From positions 124,001 through 188,000 of the forward strand of contig CAZBRD010000007.1 in assembly GCA_964494205.1 (NCBI GenBank): a stretch of 64,000 nucleotides of DNA, written 5' to 3'. The stretch is from JBBTCX01 sp964494205 (GTDB lineage: Bacteria > Planctomycetota > Phycisphaerae > UBA1845). This document shows, piece by piece, positions 25,279 to 35,453 of the stretch (position 1 is the first letter of the stretch; each line of letters opens with the position of its first letter). The translations under genes and the position numbers were made by a program. Under the pieces are notes generated by a model. It was not told where the DNA came from and ran no database searches. It was given only the letters and a program-made list of their open reading frames with translations.

Positions 25279-28200
25279 TCATATTCCTTCCTGGTTAACG
25301 GTTTTGCGGCGATCCATAGCGCGTAACAATCGCGCGAAAACACCGCGTGATTCTTCCAGTTGGCCGATTCCGAATACGAGTGAGTATCCGGCTGGCACGA
25401 CAACGAGATTTAGGAATGTTGAACTGACGAGTCCGCCGAGGACCACGATCGCGAGCGGTGCGAGCAATTCGCTGCCTGGTTCTCCTTGTGCCAAAGCAAT
25501 AGGGAGCAACCCCAGCGCCGCGCAGAGGGCGGTCATGAGAATGGGAACCAGTCGCTCCATCGATCCCTTGATGACCGCGTCTCCGCGTGGGAGTTGTTCA
25601 AGCGTTACGAGGTGGTCGTAATGATTGACCAGCAGGATGCCGTTGCGGACCGCGATGCCGAACAACGTGATGAAACCGACCAGACTGGCAATGGACAGGA
25701 CGGGTGCTTCATACGGTGTCGAAGAAAGTCGCAGCAGCGAGAGCGTATTGGAAAACGGTCGCGACGTCTCAGTCATGTAAACCGCGATGACTCCACCAAT
25801 GGCAGCCAGCGGCAGGTTCGTCATGACGAGGGCCGCCACGCGGGATGAGCCGGTCGACAATTGCAGCAACAGAAACATGACGAACGCTACTCCGACACCC
25901 GCGATGAGAATCGTGCGCGAGGCTGATTGCTGAGCTTCAAACTGCCCGCCGTAATGAACGCTGTATCCGGCGCGACGAACGATGGGGTCGACGCGTTCCT
26001 GCACCTGCAGCACAAGATCGCCAAGGTTGTAACCCTCAGCCACGTTGCACGAAACGACTGCTTTTCGCCGGGCGTTTTCGCGCGCGATTATGTTTGGCGA
26101 TCGTTCCGGGCCAATGTCCGCAACTTCCTCCAATCGAACGATTGCCCCACCTCGGCCGCGCAGGCGTAGGGACTTGAGCTGCTCAAAACTCTCGCGCTCC
26201 TCCGGCGCGAGACGAACCACCAATGAGAATCGCCGCGTGCCTTGATTGACCTCCGCCACAACCTCACCGTGAATGGCCTGCTGCACCTGATTGGCTGCTG
26301 CTGCAGGCGTGAGGCCGGCTGCCGCGAGGTCCTGGTGACGATAACGAATGGGCAGCGACATGACCGTGACCTCTCGATTGGCAGCCACATCACGCGCGCC
26401 GGGAATCTGCTTGAGCGACGATTCGATTTCTTTCGCGATGTTTCGAAGCTTCGCCAGATCGTCGCCAAAGACGTTTATTGCGATCGCGGCGGGCGTGCCG
26501 GAAAGGACATGCGACAGGCGATGCTCAATCGGCTGCCCGATCATGGTGGTGATGCCGGGCACATCTTCAAGAATGGAGTCGATTTCACCGCGAATCGCGT
26601 GCATAGACGCGCCTTCGCCCACTGTTACCTCGATTTCCGAACTGCTTGGCGGTTCCGCGTGTTCGTCGCGTTCCGCGCGGCCGGTGCGACGAGTGACGCT
26701 TTGCACGCCGGTTATCGAAGCAAGACGCCCTTCGATTCCACGCGCAACGCGATCACTCTCGGTCAGCGATGTTCCTGGGGGCGTGAAAAGAAAGACCGTG
26801 AACGTGCCTTCGTTGAATGATGGAAGGAAGCTCGTTCCGAACGTGCTACCCAGCCAGAGCGACAACGCCGTGGTGAATGCGGCTGCGCCGAGGACAATGC
26901 CGCGATGCTTGATAGACCAGCGCAACGACGGTTCGTATCGACGCTTCAACCAGCGTACGAGGAAGCCATCGGCCTCTGCATGTCCCACTTTCGACCTACT
27001 AAGCAATAGGCGGCACATCGCTGGAGTGACTGTGAGTGCGACGACCAACGACGCGAGAATGGAAACAATGTACGTAATCCCGAGCGGGCGGAAGAATCGG
27101 CCTTCCAGACCCTGAAGAAAAAGCAGCGGCACGAACACCATACAGATGATGATGGTGGCGAAAACCACGGAACTTCTGATCTCGTTGCTCGCGTCGAAGA
27201 TGACTTTCGCGATGGCTTTTTGCTCCGAAGCTGGCTTGGCAGCATTCTCGCGAAGCCGACGGAATACGTTTTCGACATCGATGATGGCGTCATCAACCAG
27301 CTCGCCGATCGCCACCGCGAGACCGCCGAGCGTCATTACGTTGATTGAGAGATCGAACGCCCAGAGGATGAGTATGGCAGACGCGAGCGAAAGTGGTAAC
27401 GCGGTGAGAGTGATGATGGTCGTGCGGACGTTGAGCAGAAATAGAATAAGTACAATGGCTACGATGATGCCGGCGTCACGCATCACGGTCTTGACATTGT
27501 CGACGGATCGATTGATGAAATTCGCCTGACGGAACACCTTTCGGTTAAGCACTACTCCTTTGGGAAGGCTCTTCTCCGTTTCGTTGAGCACTTTGTCGAT
27601 CTCGGCCGTCAATGCCAACGTGTTGGTGTTCGGGGACTTCTGCACGGTGAGAACCACCGCTGAAATCGCACGGTCAGCCGCAGTTCCACGCTTCGGTGCA
27701 GGACCAATCGTGACATCAGCGACTTGCCCGATGAGTACTGGCGCTCCGTTGTGGAACTTGACGAGTGTGTTGGCGATATCCTGCGTGTTCTGCACTCGTG
27801 CCGTCTGTCGGAGTGGAATCTCCAGCCGATCGACATTGGGGAGATAACCAGCGCTGGCGGTGCTGTGTGCCTCGCGGGCAGCCGCAGCCACTTCGTCGAT
27901 CGTCAGGCCGTATAATGCGAGGCGATCCTGATGCACGTTTACCTGATACTCGGGAAGCTCGCCGCCGATGGCTACGACTTGCGCGATGCCCGGCACGGCG
28001 AGCAATCGATTTCGCAGATCGAACTCGGCATACGTGCGAAGCTCCAACGGCGAAACCGAACCATCCGGCGATGAAATCGCCAATAGCATGATCTCACCCG
28101 TGATCGAAGTAACCGGCGTGATCTCCGCATGTGCGTGAGCGGGCAGCACGTCGCGCACCGATGAAAGCCGCTCGGATACAAGCTGCCGAGCACGATAGAT

Positions 28201-28509
28201 GTCTTCGCCCCAGTTGAATTCCACCCAGACGAGCGAAAGGCTGAACGCGCTGGAGCTTCGCACGCGACGAACGCCGGGCAAACCGTTGACGGAGGTTTCG
28301 ATGGGAAACGTCACGTACTGCTCGACTTCATCGGCGGCAAGACCGCCTGCTTCGGTCAATACTACGACGGTCGGCGCGTTGAGTTCGGGAAAAACGTCAA
28401 CGGGAAGACGGCCAAGTTGCAAGCCGGTGAAAAGCAACAACAAACCGGCGGCCATCACAACCAGGCCGGGGTATTTGATTGAGAAACCAATGAGCCGCGA
28501 GAGCATCAC
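25279..28509 (-). CDS. Heavy-metal RND efflux pump (CzcA/CusA family)
   Basis: A 1076-residue pump of the HME-RND family for divalent or monovalent metal ions. The N-terminus LIGFSIKYPGLVVMAAGLLL and the phrase LPVDVFPELNAPTVVVLTEA are typical. The proton-relay motif is VAIGELVDDAIIDVENVFRR; two Asp and a Glu are present, though the order differs slightly from CzcA (DFGxxxDGAxxxVEN). It overlaps the adaptor gene by 4 nt (ATGA). Which metal is moved cannot be told by eye; the His-rich partners favour zinc, cobalt or nickel over copper, with low certainty. Confidence 0.9.
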   Translation of the reverse strand: MMLSRLIGFSIKYPGLVVMAAGLLLLFTGLQLGRLPVDVFPELNAPTVVVLTEAGGLAADEVEQYVTFPIETSVNGLPGVRRVRSSSAFSLSLVWVEFNWGEDIYRARQLVSERLSSVRDVLPAHAHAEITPVTSITGEIMLLAISSPDGSVSPLELRTYAEFDLRNRLLAVPGIAQVVAIGGELPEYQVNVHQDRLALYGLTIDEVAAAAREAHSTASAGYLPNVDRLEIPLRQTARVQNTQDIANTLVKFHNGAPVLIGQVADVTIGPAPKRGTAADRAISAVVLTVQKSPNTNTLALTAEIDKVLNETEKSLPKGVVLNRKVFRQANFINRSVDNVKTVMRDAGIIVAIVLILFLLNVRTTIITLTALPLSLASAILILWAFDLSINVMTLGGLAVAIGELVDDAIIDVENVFRRLRENAAKPASEQKAIAKVIFDASNEIRSSVVFATIIICMVFVPLLFLQGLEGRFFRPLGITYIVSILASLVVALTVTPAMCRLLLSRSKVGHAEADGFLVRWLKRRYEPSLRWSIKHRGIVLGAAAFTTALSLWLGSTFGTSFLPSFNEGTFTVFLFTPPGTSLTESDRVARGIEGRLASITGVQSVTRRTGRAERDEHAEPPSSSEIEVTVGEGASMHAIRGEIDSILEDVPGITTMIGQPIEHRLSHVLSGTPAAIAINVFGDDLAKLRNIAKEIESSLKQIPGARDVAANREVTVMSLPIRYRHQDLAAAGLTPAAAANQVQQAIHGEVVAEVNQGTRRFSLVVRLAPEERESFEQLKSLRLRGRGGAIVRLEEVADIGPERSPNIIARENARRKAVVSCNVAEGYNLGDLVLQVQERVDPIVRRAGYSVHYGGQFEAQQSASRTILIAGVGVAFVMFLLLQLSTGSSRVAALVMTNLPLAAIGGVIAVYMTETSRPFSNTLSLLRLSSTPYEAPVLSIASLVGFITLFGIAVRNGILLVNHYDHLVTLEQLPRGDAVIKGSMERLVPILMTALCAALGLLPIALAQGEPGSELLAPLAIVVLGGLVSSTFLNLVVVPAGYSLVFGIGQLEESRGVFARLLRAMDRRKTVNQEGI

Positions 28510-29972
28510 TCGTCCTCCCCGGCGTGGAAGGTTCCGTCAGCGTGGAAGTGGCCGCTCTTCTGGACTGTGCCCGAGGTGGCGATCATCAGCTGGTAGACAC
28601 CATCGAGCACGATTTCGTCACCCTGTTTGACGCCGCTTTGAACGACGACCCAGCGGCCGTCGTCGATGCCGAGGTCCGCTTCCATGCGGATGACTTTGTC
28701 GGGGTCGGCAGGATCTCGCCGGAAAAACACTCGAGAGAGCCCGTCCTGAACGACGCTGGAAAGTGGAATCGCCAATTCGGATTGGCCGCCTGCGGTCGTG
28801 ATCTCGAGGTGGGCCGAGACTCCGGGCCGCGCCCACTCACTGAGTTTTTCGGGACTGGCAATGAGTTCGATGGTGCGTTCGTGTGGATCCGCCGACAACC
28901 CGATCGTCAGCGCCGCGGGCATCGTATTCTGCAAATCGATCGTGCCCCCCTTGGGTGGAACGATGTTTGCGTTCAAGCCGGAATGCAATCGGCCGAGGTC
29001 ACTCTGCATGCCGAGTGCGCGGAAGCGGAGTCGCGTTGGATCGATGCTGGTTAAGACAAGGCTTCCTTCGGACGCCCATGATCCATTGGTCAGCTCGACG
29101 GATTGAATCACGCCGGCGACGGAGGCGCGAACTTCGATTTCGTCGATCAGGCGCCACTTGGCCGGCAAACGATTCGCGGGTTCATCGTGCTTGTGGATGC
29201 CGGAGTGCAGGTGTTCATCGATGTTGTATGGCGCTGCGAGTTCCTGATCCTTCATGTCGATCAACATCGCTGCCGTGGCGATGAGTAGACGGAAGCGTGC
29301 GTGAGCGGCGTCGTGCTCCGCTTGAGCAGATGTGATCTGACCTTCCAAATCCGCTTCTTTTTCAAGGATTTCGGCCAGGTCGGCCTGCTGGGCCGCGAGT
29401 GTGCTTCGCGCCTGCGTAATGTCGTCGACGCTGGTAACCCCCATACCCTGAGACTTCTCGAGTTGCTCCACGCGTTGTTGCCAGATCTTGATGCTGGTAT
29501 CCAGGATCTCTTCATGGCGATGATGGGCCTGCATGAGCAGTGGAATCGACGCAACGCGTGCTTCGGTTTGTCGAATCGTAGACTCAGCCTCGGACAGCTT
29601 TTCCTGCAACTCGCGCCACTGGGGTGATTTCAATTTGTAGAGCGGTGTACCTGGTTCGACTTTGTCGAATTGCCTGGCTAATAGCTCGACCTGCCCGGCG
29701 AGCATCGTGCGGTATTCGCGGCGTCCGTCTGGAAGCAATTCAAACTGACCGGGGACGCGGAGCGTGCTGGCGACCGGGCGCGATTCAACTTTGGCGAAAG
29801 TGATGCCGAGATTGCGGCGGACGTTTTCAGGCACCGCCACGCGATTGGAAGTTGGCGGAGCTTCGTCGTGCGCGTCGTCGTTTTGCGCAGTGGGACTTTC
29901 GCCGCCTGAGCGACTGCACGCTGGTAGTACGGCCGTCAGAACAATCAAAATCAACAAATATGTAGGCTTCAC
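28506..29972 (-). CDS. Heavy-metal efflux adaptor lipoprotein (CzcB/CusB-like)
   Basis: A 488-residue membrane fusion protein. The lipobox is VLPACS near residue 20. A beta domain (LRVPGQFELLPDGRREYRTM), a long coiled-coil section (about residues 125-240) and the barrel domain follow. His occurs in a loop (HLHSGIHKHDEP) and at the very C-terminus (SGHFHADGTFHAGEDE), as expected of a metal-handling adaptor. It overlaps both the channel gene upstream and the pump downstream by 4 nt, so all three are translated together. Confidence 0.88.
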   Translation of the reverse strand: MKPTYLLILIVLTAVLPACSRSGGESPTAQNDDAHDEAPPTSNRVAVPENVRRNLGITFAKVESRPVASTLRVPGQFELLPDGRREYRTMLAGQVELLARQFDKVEPGTPLYKLKSPQWRELQEKLSEAESTIRQTEARVASIPLLMQAHHRHEEILDTSIKIWQQRVEQLEKSQGMGVTSVDDITQARSTLAAQQADLAEILEKEADLEGQITSAQAEHDAAHARFRLLIATAAMLIDMKDQELAAPYNIDEHLHSGIHKHDEPANRLPAKWRLIDEIEVRASVAGVIQSVELTNGSWASEGSLVLTSIDPTRLRFRALGMQSDLGRLHSGLNANIVPPKGGTIDLQNTMPAALTIGLSADPHERTIELIASPEKLSEWARPGVSAHLEITTAGGQSELAIPLSSVVQDGLSRVFFRRDPADPDKVIRMEADLGIDDGRWVVVQSGVKQGDEIVLDGVYQLMIATSGTVQKSGHFHADGTFHAGEDE

Positions 29973-31459
29973 GGCTTCTCCTCCGTGTTTTCAGGTTGGT
30001 TTTTTTGAGCGGATGAAATCGCACCAAACGGTCTGCCCGCGATTCGCTCTAGCGCGATCCGCGATTCGGCTGCGAGCGCCTGTGCTTCGACGTAATTCGC
30101 CCTTGCTTCGAGCAGAGCACGTTGTGTCGCGATGACCGTCAGGATGGTGCCGCCGCCGACGCGGTACGATTCTTGCGTCAGTTGAAGTCCGCGCTCGCGG
30201 AGCGGCAGCAGTTCGTCACGCATGAAGCCTGCGTTCTCGAACGCCGCCTTCGCCTGCGCATGCACTGCCCATGATTCCTGCACCAAGTCGCGTTCGATCG
30301 CCCGACACAGAAACGTGGCCTGGAGAAGTTCGTATTGTGCGCGAGCGATTTGCGCGCGATTCTGATCGAACAAGGGAAGCTCGGCGGAAATCGTGGGACC
30401 GGTGACGTAATCGGTGGTTTGTGCCTCGCGCGGTTGCAGCGATGGCAGCGTCGGCGCACCGGCCTGCGCGGACGCCCACGCAGCTTCATTCAGAAAATTC
30501 CGATTCCCGCGCGAACGTCTTTCCGTGCGCTCCATGCTGATTCCGAGATCGACGTTTTTCCAGACACGAGCGCGCTCGTAGGCGAGACGCGATTCCGCGG
30601 CGGTCACGGCTGACCTTGCTGCTTGAAGATCGAGTCTGCTTTCACGCGCGGTGTTGATGACATCGTCCGCTGCAAAGTTGAGATCGATCGTTTCGGGCAA
30701 GGCGTCGATGAGTTGCAAGTCTGCCGGTGAGCTGTCCAGACCGAGCAGCTTGGCCAACTCGGATCTAGCGTGGATGCTTGCGGCTGACAGCTTCCTTGAC
30801 TGAACGTCCAGCGATAACCGCTCGGCGCGGGCGAGATTCACGTCGACTTCCGTGCCCGACCCGGCCTGTGTTCGTGCATTCGTCAGCTCCACGAGCTGCT
30901 GCGAGAGAGTTACGTTTTCCTTCGCGATAGCTAGCTCGCGATCCGCACGAACCGCGCGGACATAAGACTCGCGCGTGCTGAGCGCGAGCAGGCTTGCCGT
31001 TCTTGCGGCTGACAAGATCGCATGGTCGAGGTTGGACTCAGCCGCCTTTTTGCGATGTTTGATCTGCCAGAGTTCGGCGATGTTTTGTGCGAGAGAGACC
31101 TCGAAATTGGCCAAGCCGCCTTCGTCGGGAAACCGCAGCGAGAGCGCGAGACTCGGGTTGGTGAAAAGCCCTGACTGCACGACCTCCGCGCGACCGATGC
31201 CCACCTTCAACAATTCCGCCAGCAGCGCGGGGTTATTAATCAGACAAAGCTGCGTGGCTTCGTCCGTGGTGAGACCGTCGCGCAGAAGCTGGGCAACGGT
31301 TTCCAGGGAAGAGTCTTCCGGAGTGATCGGAACACTCTGACCGGTTGCAGTTTCAACCCGCTGCGAGACGCGGTCATAGTCTTTCTTGGGACTAATCGTG
31401 GCGCACGCGCATAAGCCGCAAAGGCAGAGCGCAGCCGCCCAAGGTGCTGGATTTCGCAT
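29969..31459 (-). CDS. Outer-membrane efflux channel (TolC/CzcC-like lipoprotein)
   Basis: A 496-residue channel protein with lipobox CGLCAC and the two repeated outer-membrane-efflux halves made of long helices (about residues 70-260 and 285-475). Typical phrases are NPALLAELLKVGIGRAEVVQ and SAELPLFDQNRAQIARAQYE. It exports the metal carried by the pump through the outer membrane. It is the first large gene of the operon, with the small Cys/His protein 105 nt upstream. Confidence 0.88.
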   Translation of the reverse strand: MRNPAPWAAALCLCGLCACATISPKKDYDRVSQRVETATGQSVPITPEDSSLETVAQLLRDGLTTDEATQLCLINNPALLAELLKVGIGRAEVVQSGLFTNPSLALSLRFPDEGGLANFEVSLAQNIAELWQIKHRKKAAESNLDHAILSAARTASLLALSTRESYVRAVRADRELAIAKENVTLSQQLVELTNARTQAGSGTEVDVNLARAERLSLDVQSRKLSAASIHARSELAKLLGLDSSPADLQLIDALPETIDLNFAADDVINTARESRLDLQAARSAVTAAESRLAYERARVWKNVDLGISMERTERRSRGNRNFLNEAAWASAQAGAPTLPSLQPREAQTTDYVTGPTISAELPLFDQNRAQIARAQYELLQATFLCRAIERDLVQESWAVHAQAKAAFENAGFMRDELLPLRERGLQLTQESYRVGGGTILTVIATQRALLEARANYVEAQALAAESRIALERIAGRPFGAISSAQKNQPENTEEKP

Positions 31460-31564
31460 TTTCTAAATCCTGTAGGTTCTGAATTCGTATACCCGCCATG
31501 TGCAATGCAATGGCACTCACACTGGGTGTTACGGTTTCTTACGAACGGTGCAGAACCGACAGGA

Positions 31565-31957
31565 TCAGATCAAAAGGACGGTGCTACTGAGGATTTCTTT
31601 GGATTTGGGAGGTGGAACGAACTCACCCGGCAAGCCGAGCTGAGCGTTTGTGATTAAGAACAGCTCGCAGGTTTCGAGGACGGGGGACGTTGCCACCTGC
31701 ATGACGCTTGTAACTTGCAGTTCGTCGTGTCGCTCATTGCATCGCAGACTGACAAACTTGCACGGGTCGATGGAGCAACTGCTTTCGTGCCCACAACCCG
31801 GATCGTCGTTCTCTTCTTCATCGTGATGCGAATCGTGACATGGCGAAGCGGGTTCGCACTCGCACGGGTGCGTGAGGATGCCGCCGGTGCAAAGCGCAGG
31901 CACTGCGACCAGTGTCCACACAGCCGTCAGCAAATTGATGAATCGGAATCGACTCAT
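31565..31957 (-). CDS. Exported Cys/His-rich small protein, likely metal-binding
   Basis: A 130-residue protein with signal sequence INLLTAVWTLVAVPALC. The mature start is dense in Cys and His: HPCECEPASPCHDSHHDEE, then CGHESSCSIDPCKF and CNERHDE. The C-terminal half is not metal-rich (ELFLITNAQLGLPGEFVPPP). ATG 31957 gives the best signal peptide; ATG 31963 and 31972 are also in frame. Its place at the head of the efflux operon suggests a periplasmic metal sensor or buffer. I do not recognise a family. Confidence 0.65.
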   Translation of the reverse strand: MSRFRFINLLTAVWTLVAVPALCTGGILTHPCECEPASPCHDSHHDEEENDDPGCGHESSCSIDPCKFVSLRCNERHDELQVTSVMQVATSPVLETCELFLITNAQLGLPGEFVPPPKSKEILSSTVLLI

Positions 31958-32121
31958 GATCATAACACGGTACATCGCGGGCACGGGCGGGTCAATGAAC
32001 CGCAGTGGCCGTTGCCGCCATGTTACAGGATATCGGCGCGGGGGCGTCGATACTTGCCGCTGCTTGAGGGCCAGACCCATAACACCGGAGTCATCGGCCT
32101 CACGGACCGATTTGCCGGCGA

Positions 32122-32208
32122 TTATAGACCGCCGGTCAGAAGCATGATCAGAAACGCAAAGAGGAACGTGTTGAGCGAGGTTGAGAGGAAAATTGAATCG
32201 ATACTCAT
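32122..32208 (-). CDS. 28-residue membrane peptide at the head of the metal operon
   Basis: A short frame encoding MSIDSIFLSTSLNTFLFAFL followed by IMLLTGGL. It is almost one transmembrane helix. The upstream AAGGAAAGGAAGAACC is a strong purine-rich ribosome site ending about 6 nt before ATG, far better than most starts here. It lies 165 nt before the Cys/His-rich gene. It may be a small pump subunit or a leader peptide. Too short for a family call. Confidence 0.45.
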   Translation of the reverse strand: MSIDSIFLSTSLNTFLFAFLIMLLTGGL

Positions 32209-32243
32209 GATGGTTCTTCCTTTCCTTGGTTAGCTTGAATCGG

Positions 32244-32261
32244 GACCACTTCCTTGTGGTC
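32244..32261. other. Short hairpin in the metal-operon leader
   Basis: GACCAC-ttcctt-GTGGTC is a perfect 6-bp stem. On the minus strand the loop is AAGGAA, itself like a Shine-Dalgarno, and the same purine motif recurs before the 28-residue peptide. It may be part of a leader that controls the operon or an operator. Confidence 0.35.
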
Positions 32262-32379
32262 TAAATGCATCGACGCCATCGTAAACAGGTCACCCCGAAT
32301 GCGAGGCATTGATCATTAATGTATTCGGCCAGTCGGGCTTGTTCGCTCAATTCAGCGGTGCGCTGGTTGCAAAAATTGC

Positions 32380-35300
32380 TCACGAAACTTCGGAGTGCTT
32401 TTCCTTGGGCACAAAGCCGCTGCGAAGCGTGTTTTCAGTCACGCAGCGGGCGTCCATGTAGTGCAGCAGGTAATCCGGCGAGCCTGCTTTCACTCCTGTG
32501 CCGCTGAGGCGATAGCCGCCAAAGGGCTGAGAATCGACCTGAGAACCGGTGATCTTGCGGTTGATATACAGGTTGCCGGCCGCAAATTCGCGCTGGGCAA
32601 ACTCGATGTGCGACGGACTTCGCGAGAAGACGCCGCCGGTCAGGGCATAGCGCGAGTTGTTGGCAAACTCGATCGCCTGGTCAAAGTCCTTCGCACGCGT
32701 GACAGACAACACCGGCCCCAGGATTTCCTCCTGTGCGACGCGACCGCTCGGCGCAACATCGACAAGTATGGTCGGCGGCACGAAAAACCCAGTGCTGCAT
32801 TCGGCGGGCAATTTACCCGAAATAAGCACGCGCCCTTCACTCTTGCCAACACTGATGTAATCGAGAATTCGTTTCCGAGCGGCCTCGTCGATGACCGGAC
32901 CAACGAGCGTGGCAGGGTTTTCCGCAGGACCAATCGTCAGGCTGTCCACGGCCTCCTTCAATCGGTTGAGAAGCGTGTCGTAGACTCCCTGAACCACGAT
33001 CAACCGGCTGCAACTGCTGCATTTCTGACCCGCAAAGTAGAACGACGACTCGATGATCGCCTGCACCGCCCCATCGAGGTCGGCATCGTCGTCCACGATA
33101 ATCGCGTTCTTGCCGCCCATTTCGACGACCATCTTGCGAATGAACGGCTGACCGAATCGCGCGGCTGAACCGAGGCGAATCACTTCAGCGCCGACCTCAG
33201 AGGAACCAGTGAACGCGACGAGCGGCACTTCGGGATGCTCGACCAGATGTCGCCCAATCGTTTCACCCGCGCCGGGGAGAAAGTTCACCACGCCGGGCGG
33301 CAATCCGCACTCCTCCAGCATGTGCACGAACTTGGCGGCGATGACCGACGCCTGTCTCGCTGGTTTCAACACGACTGTGTTGCCGGCTGCAATGGCAGCC
33401 GTCGTCATCGCGCTAAGGATCGCCAGCGGGAACGGCCAGGGAGAAATGACCGCGCACACGCCTTTGGGCGAATAAGTGAGAGTGTTGTTTTCGCCGGGAA
33501 GATTTCGCAAACGCGGACGAGACTCGATGCGCTCGATCTGCTCGGCGTAGTAGCGACAATGATCGATCGCCTCGACGACATCAGCCACGGCCTCGCGCCA
33601 AGTCTTGCCGATTTCGAGGATCATGTTGGCGGCGAGTTCGAAACGATGGACATCGAGACGATCAGCCACTTTGCGAAGAATGTCGGCACGAGTGGAGGCC
33701 GTGGTTCCGCGCCATGATTTGAATGCCTTTGCTGCAGCTGCGACAGCGCGATCGGCGTCGCCGGTCGTGGCGAGCGCGACTTTTCCAACCACCTCGTTGT
33801 AGTTCGACGGGTTGACCGATTCGCACCACCCTTCAGTCTGAACCGCCTCGTGATTGATAATCAGCGGATAGGTTCGACCCATCTCGCCGCGAACGTAAGC
33901 AATCGCGCCGATCATCTTCTGGCGATCGGCCGCAGCCGTGAAACTCGTCATGGGTGCATTCGTGAAAGAGGCCATCGTCTCCTCCGGGTTGGTGTTTTGA
34001 TAAACGCGCGTCGGCAGCGGCGCGCTCGGCGGCCGCGCGACAGCTGGATCAGCCAACAGGGTTTCGTGCGACATTCGATCTGTGAAACTCTGCTTGAGGA
34101 AGCCGTCGTTCGAGGTGTTTTCCAGCAGGCGGCGAATCAGGTAGGCCATGCCGGGCATCAGGTCGCCATAAGGTGCATACACGCGAAGCGACTGCCCCAG
34201 CGCGACGAGCGCAGCTTTGAGCGGATCGCCCATGCCGAAGAGTTGCTGCAATTCATAATCAAACGGCGTGAGGCCAAGCGCTTCGGCCTTCGCGATGACA
34301 AACGCGAGTGACCTCACGTTATGGCTGGCAAACGCAGGGCGGATCAAATACGAGTGCCCCAGCATGACACTTGCCATGCGCTCGTAACAGGCATCGGACT
34401 CCCACTTCTTCGTCCACACCGGCGGCGTCTGGTAGTTCTTCACGGCTGCGGCTGTTTCCGCATCCCAGTAGGCGCCCTTCACGAGGCGAATCGCAAACCG
34501 CGAGCCTCGCTTCTTTGCGAATTCCAGAATGCTCGCCAGATCGGTTTCTCCCGATCGCAGATAGGCTTGAATGACGATGCCTACATGCTCCCAGTCGCGG
34601 AACTCATCTTCCATCAAGAGCGACCGAAATAGATCGAACGTGATTTCGCGATGCTTGGTCGACTCCATGTCGATGTTGACGAACGCACCGGCACATCGCG
34701 CTCGACGCAGCAGCGGTCGGAGGCGATCACTCGCTACACGGATCGAACGCGCGGGATCAATCGAATCGAAATGTGGATCGAAGCCGGTCAGCTTCACCGA
34801 GAGATTCACTCGCGGCATGGGGCCGTTTGAATCGCGATCGAGGATCGGATTCTCCGGCCAGGCGTTGACGACGTCGCTGACGCTGTCGACCAGGTCGTGA
34901 TAGACGCCGACATATCGCTCAGCCTGTGCGTAGCTCGTGGTCGATTCACCCAGAACATCCAGCGTGAAGTTCATTCCGTCGCGACGAAGTCGCTCCAGCG
35001 TTCGCAGCACGCTTGGCACGTCGTAGCCGGTAATAAAGCGATTGGCCATCTGAGTCGCGCCGAACCTCGCCCCCCACCCGATGAGGTCTTCGCGGACGGC
35101 TTGGAGCGTGCCTGGTTTCAAGCACGCGTGTACGATTTTCGGCAGGTCGACATATTCGGGGTTCAAGTACTCACCGAGATGCCGAAACACGTCTGCGTTA
35201 GTTCTGAGTGAAGGAAGGCAATCGACAAAGGCAAACGAACGCCCTTTTAGACGCTCGTCGCGATCGACCAGTTGTGTCATGCGTTCGAGCCACCACGCTC

Positions 35301-35406
35301 GCTGCCACAGACGCGGCTGATGCGCACCCGCGAGATCGAAAATGTCCTGGCCGATCTGCTTTACGCGCTGCTGAAATGAATCGTTGCGTTCGTGCAAGAC
35401 TTTCAA
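32380..35406 (-). CDS. putA: Bifunctional proline dehydrogenase / glutamate-semialdehyde dehydrogenase
   Basis: A 1008-residue enzyme that oxidises proline to glutamate in two steps. The proline dehydrogenase barrel fills about residues 1-430 (NLSVKLTGFDPHFDSIDP, RLVKGAYWDAE). The aldehyde dehydrogenase domain fills about 500-990: NAD site FTGSSEVGAEV, catalytic Glu in VVEMGGKNAIIV, catalytic Cys in YFAGQKCSSCSRLIV. There is no N-terminal ribbon-helix-helix, so it is the short form without repressor function. The start is TTG 35406. The gene stands alone between the metal operon and the helicase gene. Confidence 0.93.
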   Translation of the reverse strand: MKVLHERNDSFQQRVKQIGQDIFDLAGAHQPRLWQRAWWLERMTQLVDRDERLKGRSFAFVDCLPSLRTNADVFRHLGEYLNPEYVDLPKIVHACLKPGTLQAVREDLIGWGARFGATQMANRFITGYDVPSVLRTLERLRRDGMNFTLDVLGESTTSYAQAERYVGVYHDLVDSVSDVVNAWPENPILDRDSNGPMPRVNLSVKLTGFDPHFDSIDPARSIRVASDRLRPLLRRARCAGAFVNIDMESTKHREITFDLFRSLLMEDEFRDWEHVGIVIQAYLRSGETDLASILEFAKKRGSRFAIRLVKGAYWDAETAAAVKNYQTPPVWTKKWESDACYERMASVMLGHSYLIRPAFASHNVRSLAFVIAKAEALGLTPFDYELQQLFGMGDPLKAALVALGQSLRVYAPYGDLMPGMAYLIRRLLENTSNDGFLKQSFTDRMSHETLLADPAVARPPSAPLPTRVYQNTNPEETMASFTNAPMTSFTAAADRQKMIGAIAYVRGEMGRTYPLIINHEAVQTEGWCESVNPSNYNEVVGKVALATTGDADRAVAAAAKAFKSWRGTTASTRADILRKVADRLDVHRFELAANMILEIGKTWREAVADVVEAIDHCRYYAEQIERIESRPRLRNLPGENNTLTYSPKGVCAVISPWPFPLAILSAMTTAAIAAGNTVVLKPARQASVIAAKFVHMLEECGLPPGVVNFLPGAGETIGRHLVEHPEVPLVAFTGSSEVGAEVIRLGSAARFGQPFIRKMVVEMGGKNAIIVDDDADLDGAVQAIIESSFYFAGQKCSSCSRLIVVQGVYDTLLNRLKEAVDSLTIGPAENPATLVGPVIDEAARKRILDYISVGKSEGRVLISGKLPAECSTGFFVPPTILVDVAPSGRVAQEEILGPVLSVTRAKDFDQAIEFANNSRYALTGGVFSRSPSHIEFAQREFAAGNLYINRKITGSQVDSQPFGGYRLSGTGVKAGSPDYLLHYMDARCVTENTLRSGFVPKEKHSEVS

Positions 35407-35453
35407 TCCGTTAAGAAACCGTTGTCGCGACTCAAAGCGAACTCGCGCCTACA

